Shown here in pieces: positions 1-10,104 of a DNA stretch of 27,293 nt. The number at the start of each line of letters is the position of its first letter. The stretch's first letter is position 1. A program made the position numbers and the translations under genes. Under the pieces are notes generated by a model. The model worked only from the letters and a program-made list of their open reading frames with translations. It made no database searches and was not told the origin of the DNA. Source of the stretch: Anaerolineales bacterium (GTDB lineage: Bacteria; Chloroflexota; Anaerolineae; 4572-78; NAK82); assembly GCA_024643945.1 (NCBI GenBank), contig JAHELX010000019.1, positions 1-27,293 on the forward strand, read 5' to 3'.

Positions 1-158
1 ATGTGGAGAGATTGGCATTGCACACGAAGCTATTAGGACCGGGACGTACCTTTTGCCCCCTGGCCCCCGGCGCTATGGAGCCACTGCAGAGCGGTCTGAA
101 GTACTTCAGAGAAGACTTTGAACGACACATTCGCGAGAAAGGATGCCCGTGGAGATAG
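1..158 (+). CDS. nuoF: NADH-quinone oxidoreductase subunit F, C-terminal end (partial)
   Basis: This is the 3' end of nuoF; the rest lies upstream of the window. The reading frame begins at base 3 and stops at TAG 156-158, giving about 51 residues. The stretch TFCPLAPGA carries the last cysteine ligand of the [4Fe-4S] cluster N3, which in the intact protein sits beside FMN and takes electrons from NADH. It is followed by the family-typical tail (KYFREDFERHI, then KGCP). The gene ends 3 nt before nuoG, so the two are co-transcribed. The FMN- and NADH-binding domains cannot be seen here. An ATG at 75 is only an internal methionine. Confidence 0.9.
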   Translation, partial: VERLALHTKLLGPGRTFCPLAPGAMEPLQSGLKYFREDFERHIREKGCPWR

Positions 159-161
159 CTC

Positions 162-2873
162 ATGGCGAAGATTTATATCGACGATAAGCCGTACGAAGTC
201 GAAGATGGACAGAATTTGCTCCATGCCTGCCTTTCCTTAGGGCTCAACCTGCCCTATTTCTGCTGGCATCCGGCCATGGGCTCGGTGGGTGCCTGCCGGC
301 AGTGCGCAGTGAAGCAGTTCAGAGACGAGAATGACACCCAAGGCAGAATTGTCATGGCTTGTATGATCCCGGTCGCAGATGGGCTGCGCGTCTCCATCCA
401 AGACCTGGAAGCCAGGGAGTTTCGTGCCAGCGTGATCGAGTGGCTTATGGTGAACCACCCCCACGATTGCCCGGTCTGCGATGAAGGCGGTGAGTGCCAT
501 CTTCAAGATATGACGGTCATGACGGGACACGACTATCGTGAGTTCCGTTTCAAGAAGCGGACGCACCGTAATCAATACCTGGGTCCCTTCATCAATCACG
601 AGATGAACCGCTGTATCGCCTGCTACCGTTGCGTTCGATTCTATAATGATTACGCAGGCGGACGCGATTTCGGTGTCTTTGCCGCCCACGACTATGTTTA
701 TTTCGGGCGGCACGAGGATGGCGTTCTCGAAAACGAATTCAGCGGGAATTTAGTGGAGGTGTGTCCCACCGGCGTCTTCACCGACAAAACCCTGAAGCAA
801 CACTACACCCGGAAATGGGATTTGCAAACAGCCCCCTCCATCTGTGTGCACTGTAGCGTGGGTTGCAACACGATACCCGGCGAGCGCTATGGTATGCTGC
901 GACGGATACGCAACCGCTACAACCACGAGGTCAACGGCTACTTCCTGTGCGACCGAGGGCGCTATGGCTACGAATTCGTGAACAGGGAGCAGCGCGTTCG
1001 CCAGCCCTTGCTGCGCAGCGAGAGCGGCGACACTGGCGAACCTATCCCCCGGGAGGTGGCGCTTCAGCACGTCGCATCCCTCCTGACCAGTGGGGAGCGG
1101 GTGATTGGCATCGGCTCACCTCGAGCCTCACTGGAAGCCAATTTCGCGCTGCGTGCCCTAGTTGGCCCCGAGCGGTTCTACCTGGGGATGTCCGAGGACG
1201 ATTCACGCCTGGTGTCCCTGGCACTCAGGATCCTGCAAGAAGGGCCGGCTCGCTCGCCGTCGCTCCATGACGTAGAGCTGGCAGATGCAGTGTTAGTGTT
1301 AGGGGAGGATGTGACCAACACCGCACCGATGCTGGCACTGGCTTTGCGCCAATCCGTGCGCCGGCAACCAATGGCAATCGCCGCGAAACAACACATCCAT
1401 GAATGGGACGATGCTGCTGTGCGGGGGGCCGTCCAGCAAGAAAAGGGGCCGCTCTTCATCAGCACCCCCAGCAACACCAGGCTAGACGATGTGGCCACGG
1501 AAACCTATCGTGCAGCGCCCGACGATCTGGCGCGCCTGGGTTTTGTCGTGGCGCATGCCCTGGATCCCAAAACGCCGGCCGTGACGGATCTACCAGACGA
1601 AGTGCGTGCGCTGGCTGAAGACATTGCCCACGCTCTGAAGGAAGCAGAGCGACCGTTAGTTGTCTCGGGCACCAGTTTGGGGAATGAGGCCGTGATGCAA
1701 GCGGCCGCCAACGTGGCATGGGCCTTATGTGATAACAATCGTGCTGCAGAACTATGTCTCACCGTGCCCGAGAGCAACAGCCTGGGGTTGGGGCTGATGG
1801 ATGGTGGTAACCTCCAAGCAGCCTTCGAGGCACTGAAAAGTAGTAGGGCGGATACCGTCATCATTTTGGAGAATGATCTCTACCGGCGAGCTGGCGCTGA
1901 ATCGGTGGACACAGCCCTGAATGCAGCCCAACACGTCATCGCCATTGACCACCTGGACAACGCAACCACATCCAAAGCCAACCTGGTGCTCCCAGGAGCA
2001 ACGTTTGCGGAGGGAGATGGCACATTGGTCAACAACGAGGGGCGAGCCCAGCGCTTCTATCAGGTGTTTGTGCCGGAGGGTGATATCCAGGAGAGCTGGC
2101 GTTGGCTGCGGGATATCATGGTCGCCAGCGGCCGCTCCGAGGCCAGCGCCTGGCGAACTCTGGACGATATAACGGTTACGCTGGCGGAAGCACTGCCCGT
2201 TTTTGAGGCGATCCCAGAACTCGCACCGCCGGCCGGATTTCGAGTGGCAGGCCAGAAGATCCCGCGCCAGTCGCCCCGCTACAGCGGGCGGACCGCCATG
2301 CGGGCCAACATTGATGTCAGCGAACCCAAACCACCCGAAGATCCCGATTCGCCCTTGTCTTTCTCGATGGAGGGCTATGAAGGCGAGCCGCCAGCCGCCC
2401 TCATCCCCCGTTTTTGGGTGCCGGGTTGGAACTCGATTCAGTCGGTCAACAAGTTCCAGGAGGAGGTGGCCGGGCCACTCCGCGGCGGCGATCCTGGCCG
2501 GCGACTGATCGAACCGGCACAGGCCGCGAAAATCGCTTACTTCGACCAGATACCGCCAGCCTTTGAACCTCGGGAAGGTGAGTGGCTCATCATCCCCATC
2601 CATCACATCTTCGGCTCAGAAGAGTTAAGCATTCTGACGCCTGGGATTGCCGAACGGGCACCCCAACCTTACTTAGTGCTGAATCCTGACTATGCTGCCG
2701 CCCCCCCGATGAAGGAGGGAGAAGTAGTAGAGCTAGGCATAGATGGCACAGTGTACCGCCTGCCTGTCAAGTTCATGCCCACATTGCCGGCAGGAATTGC
2801 AGGGGTACCGGTTGGTCTGCCTGGATTGCCGGGGATGATTGGACCTGCAGAATACGTCAGGATCTCAGCTTAG
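162..2873 (+). CDS. nuoG: NADH-quinone oxidoreductase subunit G (NuoG, N7-containing)
   Basis: This 903-residue peripheral-arm subunit of complex I relays electrons from NuoF toward NuoI and NuoB. The N-terminal [2Fe-2S] domain has C34, C45, C48 and C67. The His-Cys domain has H99, C103, C106 and C112 (cluster N5). Cluster N4 has C151, C154, C157 and C201. C228-x2-C231-x3-C235-x27-C263 is the full motif of the extra N7 cluster. A long molybdopterin-oxidoreductase-like domain follows from about residue 220 to 700, and then a C-terminal extension. The length is at the upper end for NuoG. The start ATG at 162 has GGAG at 151-154, a good spacing, and overlaps the nuoF tail context. Residue numbers are counted from the visible translation. 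Confidence 0.96.
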   Translation: MAKIYIDDKPYEVEDGQNLLHACLSLGLNLPYFCWHPAMGSVGACRQCAVKQFRDENDTQGRIVMACMIPVADGLRVSIQDLEAREFRASVIEWLMVNHPHDCPVCDEGGECHLQDMTVMTGHDYREFRFKKRTHRNQYLGPFINHEMNRCIACYRCVRFYNDYAGGRDFGVFAAHDYVYFGRHEDGVLENEFSGNLVEVCPTGVFTDKTLKQHYTRKWDLQTAPSICVHCSVGCNTIPGERYGMLRRIRNRYNHEVNGYFLCDRGRYGYEFVNREQRVRQPLLRSESGDTGEPIPREVALQHVASLLTSGERVIGIGSPRASLEANFALRALVGPERFYLGMSEDDSRLVSLALRILQEGPARSPSLHDVELADAVLVLGEDVTNTAPMLALALRQSVRRQPMAIAAKQHIHEWDDAAVRGAVQQEKGPLFISTPSNTRLDDVATETYRAAPDDLARLGFVVAHALDPKTPAVTDLPDEVRALAEDIAHALKEAERPLVVSGTSLGNEAVMQAAANVAWALCDNNRAAELCLTVPESNSLGLGLMDGGNLQAAFEALKSSRADTVIILENDLYRRAGAESVDTALNAAQHVIAIDHLDNATTSKANLVLPGATFAEGDGTLVNNEGRAQRFYQVFVPEGDIQESWRWLRDIMVASGRSEASAWRTLDDITVTLAEALPVFEAIPELAPPAGFRVAGQKIPRQSPRYSGRTAMRANIDVSEPKPPEDPDSPLSFSMEGYEGEPPAALIPRFWVPGWNSIQSVNKFQEEVAGPLRGGDPGRRLIEPAQAAKIAYFDQIPPAFEPREGEWLIIPIHHIFGSEELSILTPGIAERAPQPYLVLNPDYAAAPPMKEGEVVELGIDGTVYRLPVKFMPTLPAGIAGVPVGLPGLPGMIGPAEYVRISA

Positions 2874-2897
2874 TCTAGATTAGAGAGAGCTAAATGC

Positions 2898-4247
2898 ATG
2901 CCCAATAAATTTGACCTTATCGTCATCGGAAGCGGCGCAGCCGGTTCTACGGTCGCCCACAAGTGCCGCTCATCCGGGTGGGAAGTTGCCGTGATCGATT
3001 CAAGGCCTTTTGGCGGCACCTGTGCGTTACGAGGATGTGACCCCAAGAAAGTCCTGGTGGGTGCAACACAACTTATGGATTGGAATCGACGAATGTTAGG
3101 GCATGGCATAGCCTCAGGAGATATTCACATAGATTGGCCAGCCTTGATGCGCTTTAAGCGAACGTTTACCGAGCCCGTTCCAGAGGAGCGTGAAAAGGGG
3201 TTTGCGGAGGCCGGAATCGCCACCTTCCATGGCCGTACTCACTTCATTGATCAAACCACGCTCGAGGTAAATGAGGAAAGGCTGAGCAGCCGATACGTGG
3301 TCATCGCTGCCGGGGCGAAGCGCGCCACATTGAATATACCAGGTGAAGAACATCTGGCCAGCAGCACCCAGTTTCTGGAGCTGGGGCAGATTCCGCGACA
3401 GATCCTTTTCGTCGGAGGTGGATACATCTCCTTCGAATTTGCTCACGTCGCGGCCCGTGCTGGCGCTCGAGTACGGATTCTTCACAACACGGCTCGCCCG
3501 CTGGTGGGCTTCGATCCTGACTTGGTGCATCAACTGATGCAGGCGACGCGAGAGATTGGTGTGGACGTTCGACTTAATAGCCCTGCCACGAGTATCGAAA
3601 AGGAATCTGGGCGATTCATTGTGCGTGCCTCCACAGAGAAGGGCGAGCAAAGCTTTGAGGCAGACATGGTGGTACACGGTGCAGGCCGCGTGCCGGAGAT
3701 AGACGACTTAGACCTGGAAAAGGCAGGGGTTAAACGCGAAAAGAGAGGCGTCGTGGTGAATGAGTATCTGCAGAGTGTGTCGAACTCTGCCGTCTATGCA
3801 GCCGGCGATGCTGCGGCCGCGGGTTTGCCTCTGACGCCGGTGGCGAGAATGGAAGGCGACATTGTGGCCAGCAACCTGCTGGAAGGCAATCAATACAAAC
3901 CGGACTTTAGGGGCGTACCGACGGTTGTGTTCACCGTTCCAGCGTTGGCTGGCGTGGGGTTGCAGGAGAAAGCGGCACGAGAACAGAGCCTTAAATTCAG
4001 AGTCAACCGGGGAGACATTTCAAACTGGTACACTTCTAGCCGGACACGGATGAAACATACAGGGTTCAAGGTGCTGGTCGAAGAGGAGAGTGAGCGTATT
4101 CTTGGCGCCCATTTGCTGATGCCTTATGCCGAAGAAGTCATCAACCTCTTCGCTGTAGCCATCCGATTTGGACTTGCCGCGTCCGATCTCAAGCGTATGG
4201 TGTATGCCTATCCGACGAGTTCTTCTGATATCAGCTATATGCTATAA
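2898..4247 (+). CDS. FAD-dependent pyridine nucleotide-disulfide oxidoreductase (class I family)
   Basis: This 449-residue flavoprotein belongs to the glutathione reductase / dihydrolipoamide dehydrogenase / mercuric reductase family. It has an N-terminal GSGAAG FAD motif (11-16) with D34 at the ribose position and a redox-active disulfide C42-x4-C47 in [11 protein letters not shown]. The second nucleotide-binding motif is VGGGYIS near residue 174, and the FAD motif AAGDAA is near 300. A dimerisation domain ends the protein. The C-terminal His-Pro-Thr-x-x-Glu active-site motif is altered to YPTSSSD (Y438), so the usual catalytic His-Glu dyad is missing. No lipoamide or GSH function should therefore be assumed. 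The gene sits between nuoG and nuoH in the same orientation with 24- and 16-nt gaps, so it is probably co-transcribed with complex I. The substrate is unknown. Confidence 0.85.
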   Translation: MPNKFDLIVIGSGAAGSTVAHKCRSSGWEVAVIDSRPFGGTCALRGCDPKKVLVGATQLMDWNRRMLGHGIASGDIHIDWPALMRFKRTFTEPVPEEREKGFAEAGIATFHGRTHFIDQTTLEVNEERLSSRYVVIAAGAKRATLNIPGEEHLASSTQFLELGQIPRQILFVGGGYISFEFAHVAARAGARVRILHNTARPLVGFDPDLVHQLMQATREIGVDVRLNSPATSIEKESGRFIVRASTEKGEQSFEADMVVHGAGRVPEIDDLDLEKAGVKREKRGVVVNEYLQSVSNSAVYAAGDAAAAGLPLTPVARMEGDIVASNLLEGNQYKPDFRGVPTVVFTVPALAGVGLQEKAAREQSLKFRVNRGDISNWYTSSRTRMKHTGFKVLVEEESERILGAHLLMPYAEEVINLFAVAIRFGLAASDLKRMVYAYPTSSSDISYML

Positions 4248-4263
4248 GTATCGAAGGAATACC

Positions 4264-5217
4264 ATGAGCGAAACCATCCGACATCTTCTCGATCTTTTTG
4301 GCGTGCTAATCGTTTCATTGTCAGTTGCCGCCGGCCTCATCTGGCTGGAACGCCGCCTATTGGGGCTGTGGCAGGACCGATATGGACCCAATCGCGTCGG
4401 CCCGTTCGGATTGATGCAGGTCATGGCTGATATGATCAAGATCTTTGCCAAGGAGGACTGGATTCCTCCGTTTGCTGACAAGCCGGTGTTTGTCATCGCC
4501 CCGGCAGTGATCATCGTGACTGTGCTGATGTCCTTCGCCGTCATACCTGTCGCCCCGAACATTAGCGTGGTAAATCTCAACATCGGCTTACTCTTCTTCT
4601 TTGCAATGTCATCGATGGGAGTCTACAGTGTGGTGCTGGCCGGTTGGTCCTCCAACAACAAATATTCCTTGCTGGGTGGGCTGCGGGCTGCGGGCCAGAT
4701 GTTGAGCTACGAAGTGTTTATGGGGCTGTCGTTGATGGGCGTGGTCTTGATGGCTGGCTCATTCAATCTGCATGATATCGTAGAAGCACAAAGGGGATTG
4801 TGGTTCGTCCTTCCCCAGTTTTTCGGCTTCTTGATGTTTGTGATCGCCGGCCTCGCAGAGACGCACCGGTTACCTTTTGACCTGCCGGAGGCCGAGAGTG
4901 AATTAATAGCTGGTTATCACTCTGAATATTCCGGGATAAAGTTCGGTATGTTCTTCGTCGGAGAATATCTCGGCATCACGCTGATGTCGGCTCTGATTGT
5001 GACGTTGTTCTTCGGCGGATGGTTGGGACCCGTCCTGCCGCCAATCATCTGGTTCTTTATCAAGTTGTTTGTATTTATTGCTGGGTTCATCCTGTTTCGA
5101 GCGTCGCTTCCCCGGCCGCGCTATGATCAACTGATGTCTGTGGGTTGGAAGGTATTGCTGCCGTTGGCGCTACTGAATTTGCTCGTCACCGGCGGCATTT
5201 TACTGGCAATTGGTTAA
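4264..5217 (+). CDS. nuoH: NADH-quinone oxidoreductase subunit H
   Basis: This 317-residue membrane subunit forms the heel of complex I and much of the quinone-binding chamber. About eight hydrophobic helices are visible. Family signatures are [10 protein letters not shown] with the following GPNRVGPFG, the loop [20 protein letters not shown], and [20 protein letters not shown] with its acidic residues of the E-channel. The reading frame is open further upstream, but ATG 4264 is chosen. It has GAAGGAAT just before it and lies after the previous gene's stop, and the protein then starts like other NuoH. Confidence 0.95.
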   Translation: MSETIRHLLDLFGVLIVSLSVAAGLIWLERRLLGLWQDRYGPNRVGPFGLMQVMADMIKIFAKEDWIPPFADKPVFVIAPAVIIVTVLMSFAVIPVAPNISVVNLNIGLLFFFAMSSMGVYSVVLAGWSSNNKYSLLGGLRAAGQMLSYEVFMGLSLMGVVLMAGSFNLHDIVEAQRGLWFVLPQFFGFLMFVIAGLAETHRLPFDLPEAESELIAGYHSEYSGIKFGMFFVGEYLGITLMSALIVTLFFGGWLGPVLPPIIWFFIKLFVFIAGFILFRASLPRPRYDQLMSVGWKVLLPLALLNLLVTGGILLAIG

Positions 5218-5229
5218 TAAGGAGATATT

Positions 5230-5745
5230 ATGTTAAGTTCACTCAGAAGTATGTGGACTGTTCTGTTGCACACATTCCAGCGACGAGTGACAGTCCAGTA
5301 CCCTGACGAGGAGATTTACTTGCCGCCAAGGTACAGGGGGCGCATTATCCTTTCGCGCGATCCAAATGGCGAAGAACGCTGTGTGGCCTGTTATCTGTGT
5401 GCAGTGGCATGTCCTGTCGACTGTATCTCGTTACAGGCGACCGAGGATGAACACGGAAGGCGCTATCCCGAATTTTTTCGCATCAACTTCTCACGCTGTA
5501 TCTTTTGTGGCTACTGTGAGGAAGCATGCCCCACCTATGCGATTCAGCTCACCCCCGACTTTGAGCTGGGTGAATATGTCCGGCAGAACATGGTGTATGA
5601 GAAAGAGGATTTGTTGATCGATGGTCCTGGCAAATATCCAGGATACAACTTTTACCGGGTGGCAGGTCTGGCAATTGGCGGGAAAGGCAAAGGCGAGGCC
5701 GAAAATGAAGCGCCGCCAGTGGACATACACAGTCTGATGCCATAA
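5230..5745 (+). CDS. nuoI: NADH-quinone oxidoreductase subunit I (2x[4Fe-4S])
   Basis: This 171-residue ferredoxin-like subunit carries clusters N6a and N6b, which pass electrons to N2 in NuoB. The two CxxCxxCxxxC motifs are C51/C54/C57/C61 ([12 protein letters not shown]) and C90/C93/C96/C100 ([12 protein letters not shown]). The short amphipathic N-terminus that docks on the membrane arm is also present. AAGGAGATATT immediately precedes ATG 5230, and the gene starts 12 nt after nuoH. Confidence 0.96.
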   Translation: MLSSLRSMWTVLLHTFQRRVTVQYPDEEIYLPPRYRGRIILSRDPNGEERCVACYLCAVACPVDCISLQATEDEHGRRYPEFFRINFSRCIFCGYCEEACPTYAIQLTPDFELGEYVRQNMVYEKEDLLIDGPGKYPGYNFYRVAGLAIGGKGKGEAENEAPPVDIHSLMP

Positions 5746-5776
5746 TCAAAGCATTTGTGAGCTGGAGGGACAGCCT

Positions 5777-6295
5777 ATGGACATCATATTTTACATAGCA
5801 GCAGTCGTTGCGGTTGTTTCTACAGCGATGGTGATTACGCGATTGAATGCGATTCACGCGCTGCTCTATTTGATCGTGTCACTCCTGGCAGTGGCCTTGA
5901 TCTTCTACACGCTGGGCGCACCATTCATTGCCGCCCTGGAGGTACTGATTTACGCCGGCGCTATTATGGTCCTCTTTGTGTTCGCGATCATGCTGCTCAA
6001 CCTGGGCCCCCGGGTCACCGAACAGGAAAGACAATGGTTTAGCCCGAATATGGGGATAGGACCAGCCATCCTGGCTGGCATTCTGATCGCCGAGTTGATC
6101 TATACATTCGTAAGCAGCAGCAGCCAGGTTGCGGGTACCACTGTCATAGAGCCGAAGCAGGTAGGAATGGCACTCTTTGGCCCGTACCTGCTGGGTGTCG
6201 AACTGGCCTCCCTGCTACTGCTGGCTGGCCTGGTCGGGGCCTATCACCTTGGCCGGCGCGATCAAACACAGGGACAGAGAGGAGGGGAATTGTGA
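5777..6295 (+). CDS. nuoJ: NADH-quinone oxidoreductase subunit J
   Basis: This 172-residue membrane-arm subunit has about five transmembrane helices. TM3 carries the family signature [20 protein letters not shown], the helix with the pi-bulge that gates the E-channel in complex I. The short C-terminus is hydrophilic and rich in basic and Gln/Gly residues. GGAGGG lies 8-9 nt upstream of ATG 5777. Its stop overlaps the nuoK start. Confidence 0.93.
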   Translation: MDIIFYIAAVVAVVSTAMVITRLNAIHALLYLIVSLLAVALIFYTLGAPFIAALEVLIYAGAIMVLFVFAIMLLNLGPRVTEQERQWFSPNMGIGPAILAGILIAELIYTFVSSSSQVAGTTVIEPKQVGMALFGPYLLGVELASLLLLAGLVGAYHLGRRDQTQGQRGGEL

Positions 6296-6603
6296 TGACC
6301 ACGGTGCCGATGGAGCATGGACTAATCCTGGCTGGAATTCTCTTCGCACTGGGCATGAGTGGAGTCCTCGTGCGCCGTAACATCCTTTTTGTCCTGCTGT
6401 CCATCGAAATCATGTTGAACGCGGCCGGGCTGGCCTTTGTGGCCGCAGGCTCTCGCTGGGGCCAACCTGATGGCCAGGTCATGTTCATCTTTATCCTGAG
6501 TATGGCGGCGGCAGAAGTGTCGGTCGGCCTGGCACTGGTTCTACGACTTTACCATCGCTTGAAGATCCTGGATACCGACGCGGCTAGCGAGATGCGAGGT
6601 TGA
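6295..6603 (+). CDS. nuoK: NADH-quinone oxidoreductase subunit K
   Basis: This ~102-residue, three-helix subunit is part of the proton path. Both conserved glutamates are present: E38 in [12 protein letters not shown] (TM2) and E74 in [11 protein letters not shown] (TM3). The start could be GTG 6292 or ATG 6295. ATG is preferred because GGAGGGG at 6281-6287 is then optimally spaced and it forms TGATG with the nuoJ stop. It makes a useful reference for the divergent K-like protein encoded at 22430. Confidence 0.93.
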   Translation: MTTVPMEHGLILAGILFALGMSGVLVRRNILFVLLSIEIMLNAAGLAFVAAGSRWGQPDGQVMFIFILSMAAAEVSVGLALVLRLYHRLKILDTDAASEMRG

Positions 6604-6604
6604 T

Positions 6605-8497
6605 ATGCTTGGTCTATTGTGGCTCGTTCCCATTCTGCCCTTCGCCGGTTTTCTGATACTGGCGCTAATCGGCCCCCGACTTTCGCGAACAGGCGTGGCA
6701 ATCATCGGCGCCGGTTCGGTGGGGTTGTCGGCCATCGCAGCGGCCTTGGTAAGTATCAGCTTCATCACTGCGCCACCGTCAGGTCACGCCTACTCACAAA
6801 CGCTTTGGACCTGGATGGACGTTGGCGGCTTCAACGTAGGCATCACCTTTTACCTGGACGCCCTGGCACTGATCATGATGCTGGTGGTCACCTTCGTCGG
6901 TTTCGTGATTCACCTGTATTCGACGGAATTTATGATCGACGAAGAGGGATACAGCCGCTTCTTTGCCTACATGAACCTGTTCGTCGGCTCGATGCTGACG
7001 TTGGTGTTGGCGGATAACCTGCTGTTACTCTATTTGGGTTGGGAAGGCGTAGGCATGTGCAGCTATCTGCTCATCGGCTTCTGGTACACCGATCCCGCCA
7101 ATGGCCAGGCAGCTCGCAAGGCATTCGTTGTAACACGGGTTGGCGATGTCGCGTTGGCTATCGGCCTGTTTCTGATCTTTAATACTCTGGGCACATTGCA
7201 GATCCAACAATTGATGCAGCGGGCCACGGATGAGTGGGCCGTCGGCTCAGGCGTGGCGATTGCCGCAGCCGCGCTGATTTTGGGTGGGGCGGTGGGCAAG
7301 TCGGCGCAACTCCCCTTGCAGACCTGGTTGCCCGATGCCATGGCCGGCCCCACACCCGTGAGTGCGCTCATCCACGCCGCAACCATGGTGACCGCTGGCG
7401 TTTACCTCGTCGCCCGCACCAATGTGCTGTTCACGCTGGCGCCGCCTGTACAACTGGCAGTGGCCATTGTCGGCGCGCTGACGCTGCTGCTCGCTGGCTT
7501 CAGCGGCCTGACCCAGCGGGATATCAAGCGCGTGCTCGCCTACTCTACGATCAGCCAGATAGGCTATATGTTCCTGGCTCTGGGCGTCGGCGCCTGGGCA
7601 GCAGGCATCTTCCACTTCATGATCCATGCCTTCTTCAAGGCACTCCTCTTTTTGGGGGCAGGTTCGGTCATCCTGGCCATGCACCACGAACATGACATGT
7701 TCAAGATGGGTGGGCTGCGCAAGCAACTCCCGGTGACGTTCTGGACCTTTCTGATTGGTTCTGGAGCTTTGTCCGCAGTGCCGCTAATCACGGCCGGCTT
7801 CTACAGTAAAGACCTGATTATATGGGAGGCTTATTCATCGACGAACGGCAACGTCTGGCTCTGGGCTGCGGCATTAGTTGGTGCGTTCCTGACCTCCATG
7901 TATACCTTCCGCATGGTGTTCGTGACCTTCTTTGGCCGGGCTAAAGCACAGGCGGCTCGCAGGCCGGGCCTACCCATGCAGATCCCGATGATCGTGCTGG
8001 CCATACTCTCGGTGGGTGCTGGCTTTCTAGAGCTGCCGAGCATGCTGGGTAACATGCCACTCTTCTCCGATTTCCTGCACAATGCGCTACCGGCCACTAC
8101 CATTGTACCTGCCAAAGCTAGTCTGGAAGGCATCTTCGAGATCATCTCCGGACTGGTCTCTCTATTCGGCATCTACGTGATATACCTCTTCATCATGCGC
8201 CGTCGCAGCCTTACCGAGAGCATGGTGAGCTCGCCCGTGGGTGCTGCACTGCATCACTTTTGGTTCGTCGATTGGGGCTTCGACTGGTTGTACGGTACCC
8301 TGTTCGTCCGGCCGTATTCCTGGTTGGCCCAGGTCAACAGAGATGATGTCTTCGATCTTCTGTATACCGGGATAGCCTGGCTGACCCAGGTCTTCCACCG
8401 TACCCTGAGCCTGACTCAGACGGGACAGGTACGCAGGTACGCAATGGGTATTGCGATTGGAGCAATCATTACAATAGCATTGGCGGTGTTCCTATGA
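6605..8497 (+). CDS. nuoL: NADH-quinone oxidoreductase subunit L (antiporter-like)
   Basis: This 630-residue distal proton-pumping subunit has about 16 transmembrane helices. Signatures are LGWEGVGMCSYLLIGFW (TM5 Glu), GKSAQLPLQTWLPDAMAGPT with the TM7 Lys, ALIHAATMVTAGVYL, and KRVLAYSTISQIGYM (TM8). HAFFKALLFLGAG supplies the central lysine. The C-terminus has the segment expected to form the lateral helix and ends in a last helix introduced by LSLTQTGQVRRY. The length is typical. The gene starts 1 nt after the nuoK stop and overlaps nuoM by 4 bp. Confidence 0.96.
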   Translation: MLGLLWLVPILPFAGFLILALIGPRLSRTGVAIIGAGSVGLSAIAAALVSISFITAPPSGHAYSQTLWTWMDVGGFNVGITFYLDALALIMMLVVTFVGFVIHLYSTEFMIDEEGYSRFFAYMNLFVGSMLTLVLADNLLLLYLGWEGVGMCSYLLIGFWYTDPANGQAARKAFVVTRVGDVALAIGLFLIFNTLGTLQIQQLMQRATDEWAVGSGVAIAAAALILGGAVGKSAQLPLQTWLPDAMAGPTPVSALIHAATMVTAGVYLVARTNVLFTLAPPVQLAVAIVGALTLLLAGFSGLTQRDIKRVLAYSTISQIGYMFLALGVGAWAAGIFHFMIHAFFKALLFLGAGSVILAMHHEHDMFKMGGLRKQLPVTFWTFLIGSGALSAVPLITAGFYSKDLIIWEAYSSTNGNVWLWAAALVGAFLTSMYTFRMVFVTFFGRAKAQAARRPGLPMQIPMIVLAILSVGAGFLELPSMLGNMPLFSDFLHNALPATTIVPAKASLEGIFEIISGLVSLFGIYVIYLFIMRRRSLTESMVSSPVGAALHHFWFVDWGFDWLYGTLFVRPYSWLAQVNRDDVFDLLYTGIAWLTQVFHRTLSLTQTGQVRRYAMGIAIGAIITIALAVFL

Positions 8498-10104
8498 TAT
8501 CACCTGTAATAATGCCCTGGATCATCATCATTTTCTTCGTCGGTGGCCTTGTAGCGTGGGCGTCACAGCGTTTGGGGCCACTATGGCCACGCTGGATTTC
8601 AATGACCATCCTTATCGGCCACATGGGATTGCTGGTGGCGCTATGGGTGCAGCACTACACCCAGGTTGAGTTGCCCAGTGGTCCACCCTGGCTTATTTTG
8701 TACCAGCAGCCGTGGATTCCCCAATTGGGCATCAGCTTCTATCTCGGTATGGATGGCATCAGCCTGCTACTGATTGTGCTCTCCAACTTGCTGGCGATTT
8801 TTGCCGTGGCGGCTTCCTGGAACGTAATCAGGGAGCGAATTGGCTTCTTCCATTTCAACCTGCTATGGATCCTGGCCGCCATCGCCGGCATCTTCCTGGC
8901 TTTGGACCTGTTCCTGTTCTATTTCTTCTGGGAAATACTGTTGGTACCCCTGTACCTCCTGATCGCGATCTGGGGATATGAAGAGAAACGTACCTACGCC
9001 GCCATCAAGTTCTTCATCTTCACTCAAGCCAGTGGGCTGCTGATGCTCTTGGCGATTTTAGGGCTGTATTTTGTTCACGGCAACAATACCGGCGTTTATA
9101 CCTTCAACTACCAGGAGTTACTGGGCACGACGATGGCAGAACCAGTCGCCAGGTGGCTGATGTTGGGGTTCTTCGTTGCCTTCGCGGTGAAGCTCCCGGT
9201 TGTGCCGCTGCATACCTGGCTACCCGATGCCCATACCGAAGCCCCCACCGCAGGCAGCGTCGACCTGGCCGGCCTCGTGTTGAAGATTGGGGCGTACGGC
9301 ATGCTACGCTTTGTGATCCCTTTGTTTCCACAGGCAGCTTTTGACTTTGCGCCTGTGGCTATGGCGCTGGGTGTAGTGGGCATTATCTACGGCGCTATTG
9401 TGGCTTTTGGCCAAACCGACCTCAAGCGACTGGTGGCTTACACCAGTATCAGCCACATGGGCTTTGTTATCCTGGGCATCTTCACCTGGCACTTTTTGGC
9501 ACTACAAGGGGCATTGCTGATTATGATCGTGCACGGCATCAGCACGGGCGGACTATTCATCCTGGTAGGAGATCTCTACGAGCGGGTTCATACGCGCGAT
9601 ATAAATCGCATGGGCGGCCTGTGGTCAAGTATGTCGCGCATGGGCGGGGTGGGCATGTTTTTGGCGATGGCCTCCCTGGGGCTGCCCGGGCTGGGTAACT
9701 TCGTGGGCGAGTTTTTGGTGCTGCTAGGCGTCTATCGAGTAAACATACCGCTGGCCGTCCTGGCTACACTGGGCTTCATTGTCTCTACCGTATACTCCCT
9801 GTGGATGATGCAACGCGTCTTCCATGGTTCCGTCAAAGAGCCTGACAAAGAGGGCTGGAACCTGTACGGTATGACGGCCCGAGAAGGGGCTATTATGGGG
9901 CTAGTAGTTGCAATCATCCTTTACCTAGGTCTTTTCCCACAAGGGGAGCTGGGCACCGCCCGACGTGCATTGGAGGACCTGGAGCTGCTGGCCCCCCCGG
10001 TGCAGCAAGCACCAGGAGAGTTTGGAGCTCTGCCACTACAGATTGAGGCCGATGCGCATCTCCAGTCTCCAATCCCTAATCTTCACGAGGGAGGCAAGCC
10101 ATGA
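8494..10104 (+). CDS. nuoM: NADH-quinone oxidoreductase subunit M (antiporter-like)
   Basis: This 536-residue proton-pumping subunit has about 14 helices. It has FYFFWEILLVPLYLLIAIWG (TM5 Glu), VKLPVVPLHTWLPDAHTEAPT (TM7 Lys and the WLPDAH signature), LKRLVAYTSISHMGFVILG and the MIVHGISTGGLFILVG region. About 50 residues after the last helix are hydrophilic (EDLELL through HEGGKP), a cytoplasmic tail longer than usual. The start overlaps the nuoL stop (ATGA) and the stop overlaps the nuoN start in the same way, which suggests translational coupling. Confidence 0.96.
   Translation: MISPVIMPWIIIIFFVGGLVAWASQRLGPLWPRWISMTILIGHMGLLVALWVQHYTQVELPSGPPWLILYQQPWIPQLGISFYLGMDGISLLLIVLSNLLAIFAVAASWNVIRERIGFFHFNLLWILAAIAGIFLALDLFLFYFFWEILLVPLYLLIAIWGYEEKRTYAAIKFFIFTQASGLLMLLAILGLYFVHGNNTGVYTFNYQELLGTTMAEPVARWLMLGFFVAFAVKLPVVPLHTWLPDAHTEAPTAGSVDLAGLVLKIGAYGMLRFVIPLFPQAAFDFAPVAMALGVVGIIYGAIVAFGQTDLKRLVAYTSISHMGFVILGIFTWHFLALQGALLIMIVHGISTGGLFILVGDLYERVHTRDINRMGGLWSSMSRMGGVGMFLAMASLGLPGLGNFVGEFLVLLGVYRVNIPLAVLATLGFIVSTVYSLWMMQRVFHGSVKEPDKEGWNLYGMTAREGAIMGLVVAIILYLGLFPQGELGTARRALEDLELLAPPVQQAPGEFGALPLQIEADAHLQSPIPNLHEGGKP

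Noticed and set aside
1752..2606. 284-residue antisense frame opposite nuoG
   Set aside because: It lies entirely within a well-supported nuoG. The long frame results from codon bias on the sense strand.
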